Below are positions 45,031 through 55,740 of a DNA stretch of 64,000 nucleotides, piece by piece; the stretch's first letter is position 1; every line of letters starts with the position of its first letter. The stretch is from Simmondsia chinensis (taxonomy: Eukaryota; Streptophyta; Magnoliopsida; Caryophyllales; Simmondsiaceae), in contig JAGTTD010000013.1 in NCBI GenBank assembly GCA_018398585.1, forward strand, positions 12,871,237 to 12,935,236. Reading direction: 5' to 3'. The notes under the pieces were generated by a model. That model was not told where the DNA came from. It made no database searches and was given only the letters and a program-made list of their open reading frames with translations. The position numbers and the translations under genes are program-made.

Positions 45031-46594
45031 AGTCATGGTTAATTTATAAACTAGCTATGATGGCGGTGAGGTTCACCCACCCAGTCGAAATACACACACA
45101 ATAACACACGAAATGAACACAAGAGAAAGAACACGAAAGTAAGGGGACAATTTTCATTAATTAATTTCTTGAATTTCCTCCTCTAATAACTGATACAAAT
45201 AGCATATATTTATAGGCCTTGACAACACCAAGGCCGTGGGTAATTGCTGGGATAGGTGGCGTGTCCTGCTACGGCCAACCGTGCCCATGATCTTTAGAAG
45301 TGCCCATCAGCTGTTATGGGTTGAGGTTGGTCAAAGCTCCTGCTCTCATTTTGGGAGCTTATTTTGAACAGGCAGTTATCCCATGATCAGCCCCACTTCT
45401 TCATTTCCTGCTCAATCCCCTTTGAATTGGTCAATGCTCATTCACGGCTTTTTATAACCGTCCCTCACGTACCCCACATGCTCCTCCAAAATCCATTCGT
45501 GTTTTGGGTCCACTTAGGATTTGTTAGGCCTGTGCATGCCTACGCAAGGCCCACATAGGCCTAGGTTGGGCCGGGCCCTACACATCCGTGCGCTGGGCCT
45601 GCTCATGTCTGCGCAAAGCCCATGCAGGCCTAGGGTGGGCCGGACCCTGCACATCCGTGCACTGGGCTTGCACATGTCTGCGTAAGGCCCACAAAGGCCT
45701 GGACTGGGCCGGGCCCTGCGCATACGTGCTTTGGGCCTACGCAAGGCCCACCCATGCCTTCTCAGGTTTGGGCCGGGCCGGGGCCCGGGGTCAGCGCCCA
45801 GCACTGGGCTTGTGTACTTCTACACGTGCCTGGGCTGGGCTAGGGCCTTGCGCTAGGCCTTTTCCTGTGTCCGTGACATCACTTAGGGCCTGCGTCCATT
45901 TTGGCTTCCACTTAGTCCGTTGCTTAGGCCAAGGTCCATTGTGGCCTAATGCAAGTTAACATCAATACCTTGGCGCACTCAAAGGTCCATCTTGAGTTCA
46001 TGCCATATCGCGTCTAGGTGAAGGTCCGTTGTCACACTAGCGTAGCGCCTCCAATCTAGTGTGCTTGGACTTCGCATTTCATGCCTTGCCCTTGCTTGTG
46101 CGTGCGATGCGCCTGACCTTCGTGCATTGGGTCAATGTTGTGCAGCAAGTACATGGCCCTTTGCCCGTCAATACCATGCTCGGGCTCATTTCTGCTAGGC
46201 CTGGTTCATCTATACAAAGGGTGTGCACTGCATTTATACTTGTTCCTGATTGATGTCTGTCTCATAACTGCACGACGTATACGTAGCACTTAGTCAAGGA
46301 TTCATCTTTAACTAGTGCGGCGCAACTAACATGCCCTCGCTTGAGCATGATCATGCGCTTAACTAGTGGTCCATTAGTATGCCAATGTGCTGCTTCAAGC
46401 GCGCATGCTCGACCCGAGTCATGCTTAGGTGAAGGTCCGTTTTGTCTCATGTCACAGCCAACATCTGGGCGCTTATATCCAACCAAGTACTAGAGGTTTG
46501 TGCACCAAGGGGTTATTTTAATGCAATGATCGGGACATATGCTTAAGGCTAGGCATCACCTTGCACGCGGCATGCCAGTGTCAAGGGTCTTACA
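45031..46594 (-). repeat. upper (5') LTR of the TR-GAG element, with longer minisatellite
   Basis: It is 1564 bp, about 85 bp longer than its partner. The difference lies in the minisatellite at 45520-45790, where about three units of roughly 65 bp (CACATCCGTGC, TGCGCAAGGCCCA, GGCCGGGCCCTGC) are readable against about two in the other LTR. Confidence 0.85.
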
Positions 46595-47276
46595 ATAGGC
46601 TAGGCTAAGGATACAGAAGAACCCTCATAAGGATTAACAACTTGCTATCTTGACGAGAATAAGAAGCCCACTATAGTGAAGCCGGTTTCACTACCTTGGT
46701 AGTATCTTGCATATGTGGTACTCTAAGAGGGATGTCTAAGTTAGACCTAGTGATTAACGTATTATTAGGCTTTATCAGATGATCTTCAAGCTTCACAGGG
46801 ACTAACTTGATCTTTATTCCACCCTCACCTAAGAATAGGAATTATGATATCCATCATAGATAGCTCGGAGATCATTTTGCCAGAGGCGTCCAAGAAGTAT
46901 GTGACAAGATAATATCACATCAAACTTCATCCTTATACTTATTTTTAATTGAATATTGTATAAAGCATCGCTTTGCAACTCAAACTTCACTTCTTTCCTT
47001 ACCCACTATAACTTGTACAATTGTGGATGGGGTTTAGTAGGAAGCTCTAATTTGTCTACCATGCTAGTAAAAACAATATTTTTACAACTTCCATTGTCGG
47101 TGATAACATTATAGACTTTGTGCCTTGTAATCTGTCTAGTGTGGAAAATGTTATAATAGCCGTAATTGTCTTCTTTACTTATTGCATCAATGTTAAGAAC
47201 TTGATGTACAATAAGGGATTCAACATGGTCAACATGAAGGATCACTTCATTTTCTCCATTAATTGTTGCAGTGCTT

Positions 47277-47819
47277 TGTTAAGGCTTCAAAGATTGCTCT
47301 TGAACCTCAACCTTCGTTGGGATAGAGAGAGTATGAGATGAGAAGAGAATATAGAGTTAAGATGAGATAAGAAGAGAAAGGAGATGAGAAGTAGAGAGCG
47401 ATATCAAAAGATATCAATTTCATTCATCAAGTTGTTATGGATTACAAGCTAAAGGCAACTACTTATTCTACTTATAAGATATGAGCTAATACATTGAATT
47501 TAGCCACACAAGGACTAACCGACTCTTAAGTCAGCCGCCACCTTTGACTAACTAACATAACGGCCTTGACCACCACAGCCTAACAATTCTAGACCTCACT
47601 TATTACATGACTCAACCAAAGCTTAAGCTACTAATTACAATACCAACTAACTAATACAACTTCCCAACAAATCAGCTACCACCATATAGCAGCAAATCAG
47701 CACCCGCAGCAGGCCAACCAACAGCAATGGCAGCCCACTAGCAACTGATCTAACAGCAGCAGGGGACCAGCAGCATCCAACGAACCCTCTTAGGTCCTCA
47801 CCAAGCTTGGATCATAACA
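47277..47819 (-). repeat. lower (3') LTR of the 5.1-kb element
   Basis: 543 bp, starts TGTTAAGGCTTC and ends GGATCATAACA. It contains the GAGATGAGAAGTAGAGAG block of the local Gypsy LTR family. Confidence 0.9.
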
Positions 47820-47913
47820 TTCCCTTCCCCTTGAAAACATTCTTGTCCTCAAGAATGGAAGAGAGTTGAAACAATGAAGAACACTTATTGCTTATGAGAA
47901 GATAGCTGATGTG

Positions 47914-50190
47914 TTAAACTCCTTTGCTGAAATTGTGCAGCTGACTCCATCTGATATGCAGCAGATTCATGAGAATGACATCTTGTTCGACACAAAGTTT
48001 GTGTTTGAATGCATAATACTCCTCGGGAGGTCTGCATTGATCGAACCAACCACCAACAACACACCCACAACTCCTCTTGATGCAGTTAACACAGCTCAAA
48101 ACTCTGTCTTGCTGCCAAGAATCACAAAATGCAGCAACAATCCTGTAATTGTGCTGGTTAAATGCTGCATAACAAAGTCTAAATGTCATTGAACCCATAA
48201 GAATGCATATGAAGTCCTTAAACATCTTGGGAGGCCTTTCAAACTCAAACCAAGAGAACCAAACATCAAATTTTGCTTGTAAACATATTTTAATCATGGT
48301 GTCAAAACATATTGAGGTTCCATAAGAATACAGCTGCAACTCTTTCATCTTAGATCTTATCCAAAATTTATATTGCTTAAACATCCAATTACTAAACCAC
48401 CTCAGATCATGCTCAACAAACTCTTGATTGCTTCCCAATTCCACATGATTTGCTGCAGAACTCAAAATTTTAGCACTGTTTAACCAAAACAAACCATAGC
48501 TGCGGTTATTAAACATTTCAGCTCTATTTTTGTCCACATAGAAGCTCATTGAAGCGAATAAGTTATTACATCTTCCCCAAATCATAATAGCACCAATCGC
48601 ACTCACTCTGAACAACTCTTTTACTACTGACCGTAAAAGAATTGGAATTCTCCCATAATTTTCAGTAGCCACAAAGTCTTCTATTGCTTGAATCTTGATT
48701 GTGAGCTTGTAAGATCTGAAAGTACCAGCCTTTTCTTCCCAAACTCTTGCATAGACCACACAAACTAAGAGTTCATAAACCATTGTTGAATACCAAGTGC
48801 ACAATGTCATAACTTGAACACCCAAAACATTCCAATCGACACTGTCAATGCTGCAGCTCACACCTTCCAGCCTGTTCCCAAGTCTTTCCTGGATCCAAAG
48901 CTCATCCAGCCACCAAATATGCTTCAAATGATCAAGCTTTGCTTCCTTGTCAACCATCTCAAGCACGAGTAACAAATATAACAAGCGGAGAAACCAACAG
49001 AATTCTTGATTAGCTGAAAACTTCTTCAATTCCAGAGTTGATCTATTCCAAGCTACCTTACTGATATTCACTCCAATTTCAGCTGGAATTATTTTTAATG
49101 TTGCATTGATCTTTTCCATCCAAATATTGAGAAGATACTGAAGCTTGTGCAAATGATTTTTCTACTCAGAACACCCACAGTAGATCACCAACAAACCACC
49201 CTTCTGTGATGTGAACCAATTCTGCCATAGTTCTGAATTCCCAGCCACAAGCGCTTGTATTCCAAAATCCAACCAACCACCAAGCTCCATAACCTCAAGA
49301 GGACTCACATTTGGTTGCATTAATGGAGTTTGCTCTCTACTCAAAGCTTGATTAATGCACAATGTGAATTTGGAGCTTAATACACCTGCCACATCACTAT
49401 CCTGCACAGCCATACCAAAACCGCTATCAAAAATAACCCAAAGACCTTCAATGCTAATGTATCTTAGCTAAACAAATCCCATTTTTAGATCAGTACCCCA
49501 TTTGTAAACTTCTAACATGTTAAGAATTCTTCTAGAAATCAGTCTTGGCCTAAATTGGACTCGGGAAATGATTTTAGCAGCTTGCTCGAACCTTTCCTCC
49601 AACTCGGCCTCATGTTTCAGCTTGTTACAATCAAGATCTATCTTCCTCGGATCAAAGGGACTTCCAACAACATTTGCATCAGTTAAAGCATCTATGGTAC
49701 TTGTTTTGGTCTGCACAGAAATCTGTTGCAGCACCTTACTGAATTTATACACCCCTTTCAACTCAATTGCTTGCATAGTCACAAGGCTTCTCCATTGTTG
49801 AACCTTGAAATGCACTCTCGCTACATGATTAATTCCTTTCAGCATAAAATCAACTCTTTTCATCTTCACATAGCCTTGTGTATCTTCTTCCGGATTAGGA
49901 GGCAACGCATCATAAGAGTATGTATTGGAACACACATTTTCTCCACTCAAAATCACACCTTGTTCTGCATCAGGTAGTGCCACCGTAGCAACAATGGATT
50001 TCTCAATAGAATGTGGTAGATCAGCAGTGAAGATGCTTCGATTCTGCATACCAGCTTGCCCTGGAGCATTACTTAACAGATTTGGAGATGTTTTCAGAGG
50101 TATTTTAGCAGTAGCATCAAGTTTTTCAGTTGGAACCACTGATTCTGCTGCGTATACCTGCATACATATCTGAATCTTGTAAACCAGCAT
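47914..50190 (-). CDS. unknown polypeptide of the 5.1-kb element, main frame
   Basis: Reading from 50190 to 47914 stays in one frame for 759 codons with only two interruptions, TAG at 49470-49468 and TAG at 49164-49162. I do not recognise any domain. Visible features are an acidic, Ser/Pro-containing N-terminal part with MKRVDFMLKGINHVARVHF, then SPFDPRKIDLDCNKLKHEAE and an Arg-rich RPRLISRRILNML. A long hydrophobic and Trp-rich C-terminal part follows (FCWFLRLLYLLLVLEMV, HIWWLDELWIQERLG, WFSNWMFKQYKFWIRSKM, FDVWFSWFEFERPPKMFKDF), which looks helical and possibly membrane-associated. It ends RWSQLHNFSKGV close to the LTR. The preserved frame suggests selection until recently. It could be an uncharacterised element protein or a captured host gene. 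Confidence 0.6.
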
Positions 50191-50821
50191 CTACCTCAGT
50201 AAGAGCAGCATCTTGAGTTAGTTCTTGTTGATCATCAAGCATCCTAGGCTGAAACACAACCTCTTGCTTAAATTTCTGCTTTGTCAACTCCTTTTTACCC
50301 CAAAAATCCTTCAACGCTTCATTTAGATGGTTCGTTTTCGTCTTACTCTTTTCTTTCTTTAACATTCCTTTGACATGAAAATCATATTCCCATTCAGGAT
50401 GTATGTCATACTGTGCCACAACATCATCAAGATAATCTAACTCTAGCAAAGAGTCTTTATAAGGATCATCTTGTTCACTCTCAGGTTCTTCTAGCTTGTG
50501 TTCATCAATTTTGGCATTATCGGGGATGAGTTCATCTCTAACGACAACAGATTCCACTCTCTCTTTTCGTTCAACACGGACCTTCCGTTGTCTAACGCTA
50601 TCCGCTAGCTCCGGAAACTCATTTGCATCAAGAACACCAGCACAATCACGGCTGATGTTAGGATAAGCTGAACATTGCCGAATCATAATTCGGTGCATCA
50701 TTTCGTCCCATTCCTGTCTCCTCTTCTGCTCATATTCTTGTTGCTTTTTCTGCCAAAATTCCTCATGTTCTTGTCTCCATTCTTGCCTTAATTTCTTCAA
50801 CTACTCAATCAACTCAGTCAT
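50126..50821 (-). CDS. unknown acidic coiled-coil polypeptide of the 5.1-kb element
   Basis: From ATG 50821 the frame reads MTELIE, then a TAG at 50803-50801, then continues open for 224 codons. The start is a coiled-coil-like, charged region (KLRQEWRQEHEEFWQKKQQE, RRQEWDEMMHRI). An acidic segment follows (EEPESEQDDPYKDSLLELDY, DVVAQYDIHPEWEYDFHVKG) and then a basic part (KKEKSKTKTNHLN, FKQEVVFQPRM). It overlaps the main frame (start 50190) by 65 bases in a different frame, so the two probably formed one protein of roughly 980 residues before a single-base shift. No family is recognised, and it does not look like gag. Confidence 0.55.
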
Positions 50822-51860
50822 ATTGACAATGAACAACAACTTCAATCTGGAACAACTCAGTTCGCAGGATATGAGTTCAAAAATTGCAAAAGAGGGAGAC
50901 TTGTTTTGCAACTCTTCCACAACCGATTGCTTAATGAAGTTCTACTCTTTCGTTCGAACAAACAATCCCTTGATAACGGTTCGACAATCGTCACTGATTA
51001 CAAACCATAACTTATAGAATTCGCGAACGAACCCTAACTTCGAACAAACCCTAACAGAGATGCTTTCTTGAATAATTTAGACTAAGAATCTGAATTAGGT
51101 TCGATTTTTGTCTGTAATGATGACTTAAACACACAATTCACCACAATCTTCAAGGATGAAATTGGATTTCAACACTTTCAGTGCCCAGTTCGTTGTCAGA
51201 TTTTCGCCTAAGCAAATCTCGACTCAATAACATATAATTCTTAAGAATCAAACGATGATTCTGATGAATTCTCACCACTTCTATGCTTATCAACACAATT
51301 TCATCACAATTCAGCAACAAAAGCAGATTCGGATCAAGAGTGTAACTTGTAGTTCAGAAAACAGTTACCTCAACCTCAATTTCTGAATTGTAGAATCTGA
51401 AATCACCTCAATGCAACTTATTTCTGATCTTTTGATTATGATCAAGTGTAATGTGGATCAAATAGCTCACTTTTAACTTCTTCTCCAACTGATCAAATGA
51501 ATAATTGATCAAGAACAGTTTAGCTCAGCATTCAACTTCAACAACTACTGCTTGCTTTCGCACACAACTTCAGCAGCTAATGTTTGATCGATTCAAATGA
51601 ATTCAATCTGAATCAGCCTTGATGTTGAATGTAATCAACAAATACTGATCAATTGAACTTTCTTCAATGTAATTCGATCAATTTTAATCCCAACCGAAGC
51701 ACTTCCCAGGCACTTGTTGATCACTAAGGCAGTACACCAGCTCTTCACGATCAGAATTCAGAATTGAATTCTTGATCATATAAAACTGAACAAATTAGTA
51801 TCAAAACTGTTTTTGTTTTAGAGCTTGATTCGGAAGCCAATTCAAGGCTCTAATACCAAT
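50822..51860 (-). other. untranslated leader of the 5.1-kb element
   Basis: About 1 kb lies between the primer-binding site and the first ATG on the minus strand. It is rich in TTGATC and CAACTTC phrases. The 64-codon + frame at 50823-51017 is not credible. Similar TTGATC-rich DNA precedes gag in the Gypsy element at 16.6-17.0 kb, supporting a family link. Confidence 0.5.
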
Positions 51861-52403
51861 TGTTAAGGTTTCAAAGATTGCTCTTGAACCTCAACCTTGG
51901 TTGGGATAGAGAGAGTATGAGATGAGAAGAGAATATAGAGTTGAGATGAGATAAGAAGGGAAAGGAGATGAGAAGTAGAGAGAGATATCAAAAGATATCA
52001 ATTTCATTCATCAAGTTGTTATGGATTGCAAGCTAAAGCCAACTACTTATACTACTTACAAGATATGAGCTAATACATTGAATCTAGCCGCACAAGGACT
52101 AACCGACTCTTAAGTCAGCAGCCACCTTTGACTAACTAACATAACGGCCTTGACCACCACAGCCTAACAACTCTAGACCTCACTTATTACATGACTCAAC
52201 CAAAGATTAAGCTACTAATTACAATACCAACTAACTAATATAACTTCCCTACAAATCAGCTACCACCATATAGCAGCAAATCAGCACCCGCAGCAGGCCA
52301 ACCAGCAGCAACGGCAGCCCACCAGCAACTGATCTAATAGCAGCAGGGGACCAGCAGCATCCAACGAACCCTCTTAGGTCCTCACCAAGCTTGGATCATA
52401 ACA
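51861..52403 (-). repeat. upper (5') LTR of the 5.1-kb element
   Basis: 543 bp, ungapped against the lower LTR. On the + strand it is preceded by GGCTCTAATACCAAT, the primer-binding site complement. Confidence 0.9.
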
Positions 52404-54236
52404 TGTTTCTTCTCCTTCATCTTTTTCATTCTATCCTTCAATAAGAGTGACAATGGTTAGGAAATTTATAAGCAATTATGCCCTACTTTGCATTTAAAGC
52501 ATTTTGAATAATTGAATAACTTGAACTACCTTCTTTCCCTTTATTAGTGTTGGAAGGTCTAGACAAGGTTGACTTTGAAGGCGTTGACTTTAATTCCTTG
52601 CTGTCGTTGACCAAATGACCATTCCTTAAATCAAGGATACCTTTCTCGGATCTTTGCTTCTCGACTTTCAGTGTTAGTGAATGACATCATTTAGTGTCCA
52701 ATAATGTTGGAGTTTCATGGTATCCTTAATTTTAGCAGTCAATCATCCTGAATAGCAAGCCATAGTTTGTTCTTCGGAATGCACAATACCACATTTTATC
52801 ATGAGTTGCTTGAATTCAATAGTATATTGTTCAATAGACATTGATTTTTGCTTCAAGTTGTGGAACTTGATAAAAGTGTCTTAGTGACAATCCTCAACAA
52901 GAATTTACAAGTTAGTTCTCAACATATGTTATTCCAAGATTTGATCTTGGTATGCCCTTCTCTTTCTCATTGTCTCTTAAGATTCTCCAAATAAATGGTG
53001 GCATATGTCTTCAACTTGATGGAAACAAGTTTGATACAACATTGATCAAGAATATCCTTGAGTCAAGAAATTCTTTCAAGGGTGTGAATCCAGTTAATGA
53101 AGTTATTAGGTTAGAGGCATCCTTTAAATTTAGGGATGTCCACTTTGATATTTCAACTAGAGGATTTTGTTTTGGGGGAGAGTGATGGCGACAGTGTCAA
53201 GGTGCTTCTTCTTCAAGTGATTACTAGCGTGAAACATATTAGATTTCTAACTTTCATCACTTGAACTTTAATTTTTCGAATTGATAATTCCACCTCAAAC
53301 TTGGTTTTTTGTTGAGCACCCAATTGTACTTGGAGAACTTGAACTTGGTTTTGTAGATATGCCAATTAGATGTCAATAACATCTTTTAATTCAACAGAAT
53401 TACAATGTTTCAGAGACACGTTGCTGTAAAAATTTTAAAATCAGTATAGATTTAGAAAAACCAGAGGGCAAAATTGGAATCAGCGTGTCGAAATTAGCGA
53501 AATAGAGCGTGTTGACGTGGACTGATGACACGAAAAACGTTAAAATGCATTGACATGGTGTTGGCGTGGTAGTGTGATTTAGTAGTAGGTTAAATCGGAT
53601 CCCACTTGTAGGCGGAGGTGCTCGGGGCGCGCGCAACTGTCTCCAGCTGCGTATGGCTATTTGGCTTCTGGATTATGATAGATCTGAGGGAGAGGACTTT
53701 TTATGTTCTAATGGTTTACTCAAAACATCAGTGGATAGCAATGGATTTCGGGTCCAACATTGAGGAACGTTTTGGTGGTGCATGACGATGATTTCAGAGG
53801 TGTTTCATGGTTGTTCTCGTGCTCTGTCATTCGCCTTTGTCTGGGGAAGACAAATAGTGGTAGTGACGTGAGTGTTGATGCAGCGGCGGTCATCGGTAAT
53901 TTTCTCCACAAGCTGGAGGTCGATGGAACAAGGAGTGGTTGGACGTCTTTGGAATTGATTTTGGGACGATGGTGTTTCTCTGGGTGCGTGGATGACGATG
54001 GTTCTAGCAATGTCAGATGTGGGGTAGCTGTTGGACAGAAATCCTAATGATAACGATGGTGGGCCATGGTGGATTGGTTACGACCGCGGTGGTCTTATTA
54101 ACCGGTGATAAAGTCCGGCGGTGTTGATGAAATTTTTTATGATGGATGGAACGATCATGGTGATGGATGACAATGAAGGTGAACGGCGATGGCAACGTGA
54201 TGATGTTGAAGATAGATTTTGGGCTCTAATATTGAT

Positions 54237-55228
54237 TGTTAGAAAAATGATACAAGCTAGGTCTAAATTAAAGTTTCATTGTGAATACAAGACCCCCAAT
54301 CCCACAATGATAATTTAGGAGGGTGGTTGAGTTTATAAGGGTGAGTATTTTTAGTCATTTGAATTAAGCCTTGGGTGAAGGAATGGAGGAAACCACACGC
54401 GCGCGCGCCGCCCACCCGCCGCGCAGTGCTCTGGTGTGGGTGAGTTTTTTACACCGGGTATATTTATTTTACGAAAAATAATTAACAGCTATAGCCGTTG
54501 GTAATTAAAACCGCATCTCACCATTTATTGTTCACCGTTGGCAATTAAATTGCATATCACCATTCATTGACCCATCCGTTTTTTTGCCCGTTGGTAATTA
54601 AGTTTAGAGCCTTAATCATCTTGTATAAATATTGGCAGTAGCAGGGCGTCAAAAATGATCAGCAGCTTCATCTTCTTCCCTCGCTCTCTGTTTTTCGCAA
54701 TTCTTCTCGCATCCAAATTCCCTTCGTTGTTTCTGGACAAAGTTCGAAGCGTTCCTAACCGGCCATTAACGAGTGCACGCTAAGGGTCGGATCGTGTAAA
54801 TCCTGAAGGACGGCCGCTATTCATTTGTTTGCACCAAATCAGAGGCGAAATTGTCTTTTAGGACAGTGGTTATTTACCACGGCACGGTATCTTTGGTATT
54901 TTCTAATCTACCTTCTTCTTTCGGTATTTTTGATTGTCGTCTTCAACATTTAGGCTACAATATGATACTGCGTTCAAGCCATTAACGCTGATTCTTAGTC
55001 GTTCTTGCTGTTTAATTTTTTATACAGATCTAGCATTTTGTTAGTTATTTTGTTGTAATTTTGGTTCGCAATGTGGCGGTAATTTTTGGTAAAATTTCTG
55101 GTTATTTTCGGTTAAAGAGTCGGCATAATTGTACGCGGTATTGAACACAGTATAATCTTTGTACACGCAATATTTACAAGATTGATTGCCATAGGGGCTT
55201 CTAAGATAATTGATTGGTGGCAATCATA
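54237..55228. other. LTR start of the older Gypsy element and unassigned DNA
   Basis: TGTTAGAAAAATGATAC at 54237 begins the upper LTR next to the primer-binding site. Its far end was not found. A CG-alternating, GC-rich patch occurs at about 54400-54430. At 54480-54600 the phrase CCGTTGG(T/C)AATTA is repeated about three times. TATAAATATT near 54625 followed by a pyrimidine-rich leader could be a promoter on the + strand, belonging to an LTR or a gene remnant. No coding frame is recognised. Confidence 0.35.
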
Positions 55229-55740
55229 GCGAGGTTAGAAACTTTACTATAGTGAAACACATATGGATTGACAGGTTGCTTATGTTGCGGAGGTTAGGAA
55301 ACCCACCATAGCGAAGCTAGTTTCACTAACCTAGGAGGCTAGATCAAAGGTACGGAAGAACTTTCAATTATAGAAAGAAATAAAAAGAACTCTCAATTTT
55401 AACTATAATGTGCAACTCAAGAATGACTAGAAGACTCACCCCAAATGTATTTATAGGTGAAGACTTTGATAAAATAAACCCTAAAATGATTAATACCATG
55501 ACAATCAAAACTCTAGTCGATAAACCCTAACACCATTAAAACTCTACTCTAAAGAGCTTCTAGAAAATGGGCAACTAAACTAACTAAATACGAAAGTAAT
55601 TAATTATATTTGGCTAATAGGAGAGGGCTAATTCATTAACTAGGCTCAACTAACCGATTAAATTCAAGTTTCTTAAACTCACATATCCAACATAGGAATT
55701 CTTGAGGTAGCAAAATCACTTTATATACTTTCATTTACTT
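55229..55740. repeat. two further copies of the 50-bp LTR-flank motif, then AT-rich DNA
   Basis: AGCGAGGTTAGAAAC (55229) and GGAGGTTAGGAAACC with AGCGAAGCTAGTTTCACTAA (55263-55330) repeat the motif at 41236. The following 350 bases look like LTR sequence but boundaries are not resolved. Confidence 0.4.

Larger units (their letters stand above)
41291..46594 (-). mobile_element. gag-only LTR retrotransposon (TR-GAG type), 5.3 kb
   Basis: The LTRs are 41291-42769 and 45031-46594. On the minus strand the primer-binding site TGGTATCACAGCC abuts the upper LTR, and GGGAGAGGTT (42779-42770) is the polypurine tract next to the lower LTR. Flanks GTAGG (41286-41290) and ATAGG (46595-46599) match at four of five. 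The 2.26-kb interior holds only a gag gene, so enzymes must come in trans. The LTRs differ in length because of a GC-rich minisatellite. Confidence 0.85.
47277..52403 (-). mobile_element. non-autonomous LTR retrotransposon with unknown coding region
   Basis: Two 543-bp LTRs (47277-47819 and 51861-52403) align without gaps and differ at about 20 positions by eye (about 96% alike). On the minus strand the primer-binding site ATTGGTATTAGAGCC abuts the upper LTR, and CAAGGGGAAGGGAA is the polypurine tract. Flanks TGCTT and TGTTT match at four of five. Just inside the lower LTR, LEDKNVFKGKGN is a leftover of the Gypsy end-of-pol signature. Gag, protease, RT and integrase are otherwise missing. In their place is a long coding region of unknown function. 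It is inserted between the gag and protease parts of an older Gypsy element. Confidence 0.85.
46600..54236 (-). mobile_element. older Gypsy element, split by the 5.1-kb LTR element
   Basis: The retropepsin region is at 47245-47006 (ITRHKVYNVITDNGSCKNIV, ELPTKPHPQLYKL), with DNG in place of the catalytic DSG. It continues to the RT linker by about 46740. After the inserted element, gag pieces lie at about 52440-52900 (SIEQYTIEFKQLMIKCGIV and a CFKCKVGHN zinc knuckle). The leader continues up to GCTCTAATATTGATT (54222-54236), the complement of a primer-binding site. The LTR begins at 54237. No intact frame remains. The lower end is unresolved because the TR-GAG element lies nearby. Confidence 0.6.

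Noticed and set aside
53720..54318. Overlapping frames of 60-96 codons on both strands
   Set aside because: This region is probably the leader of an old Gypsy element. The frames are low-complexity and match nothing recognised.
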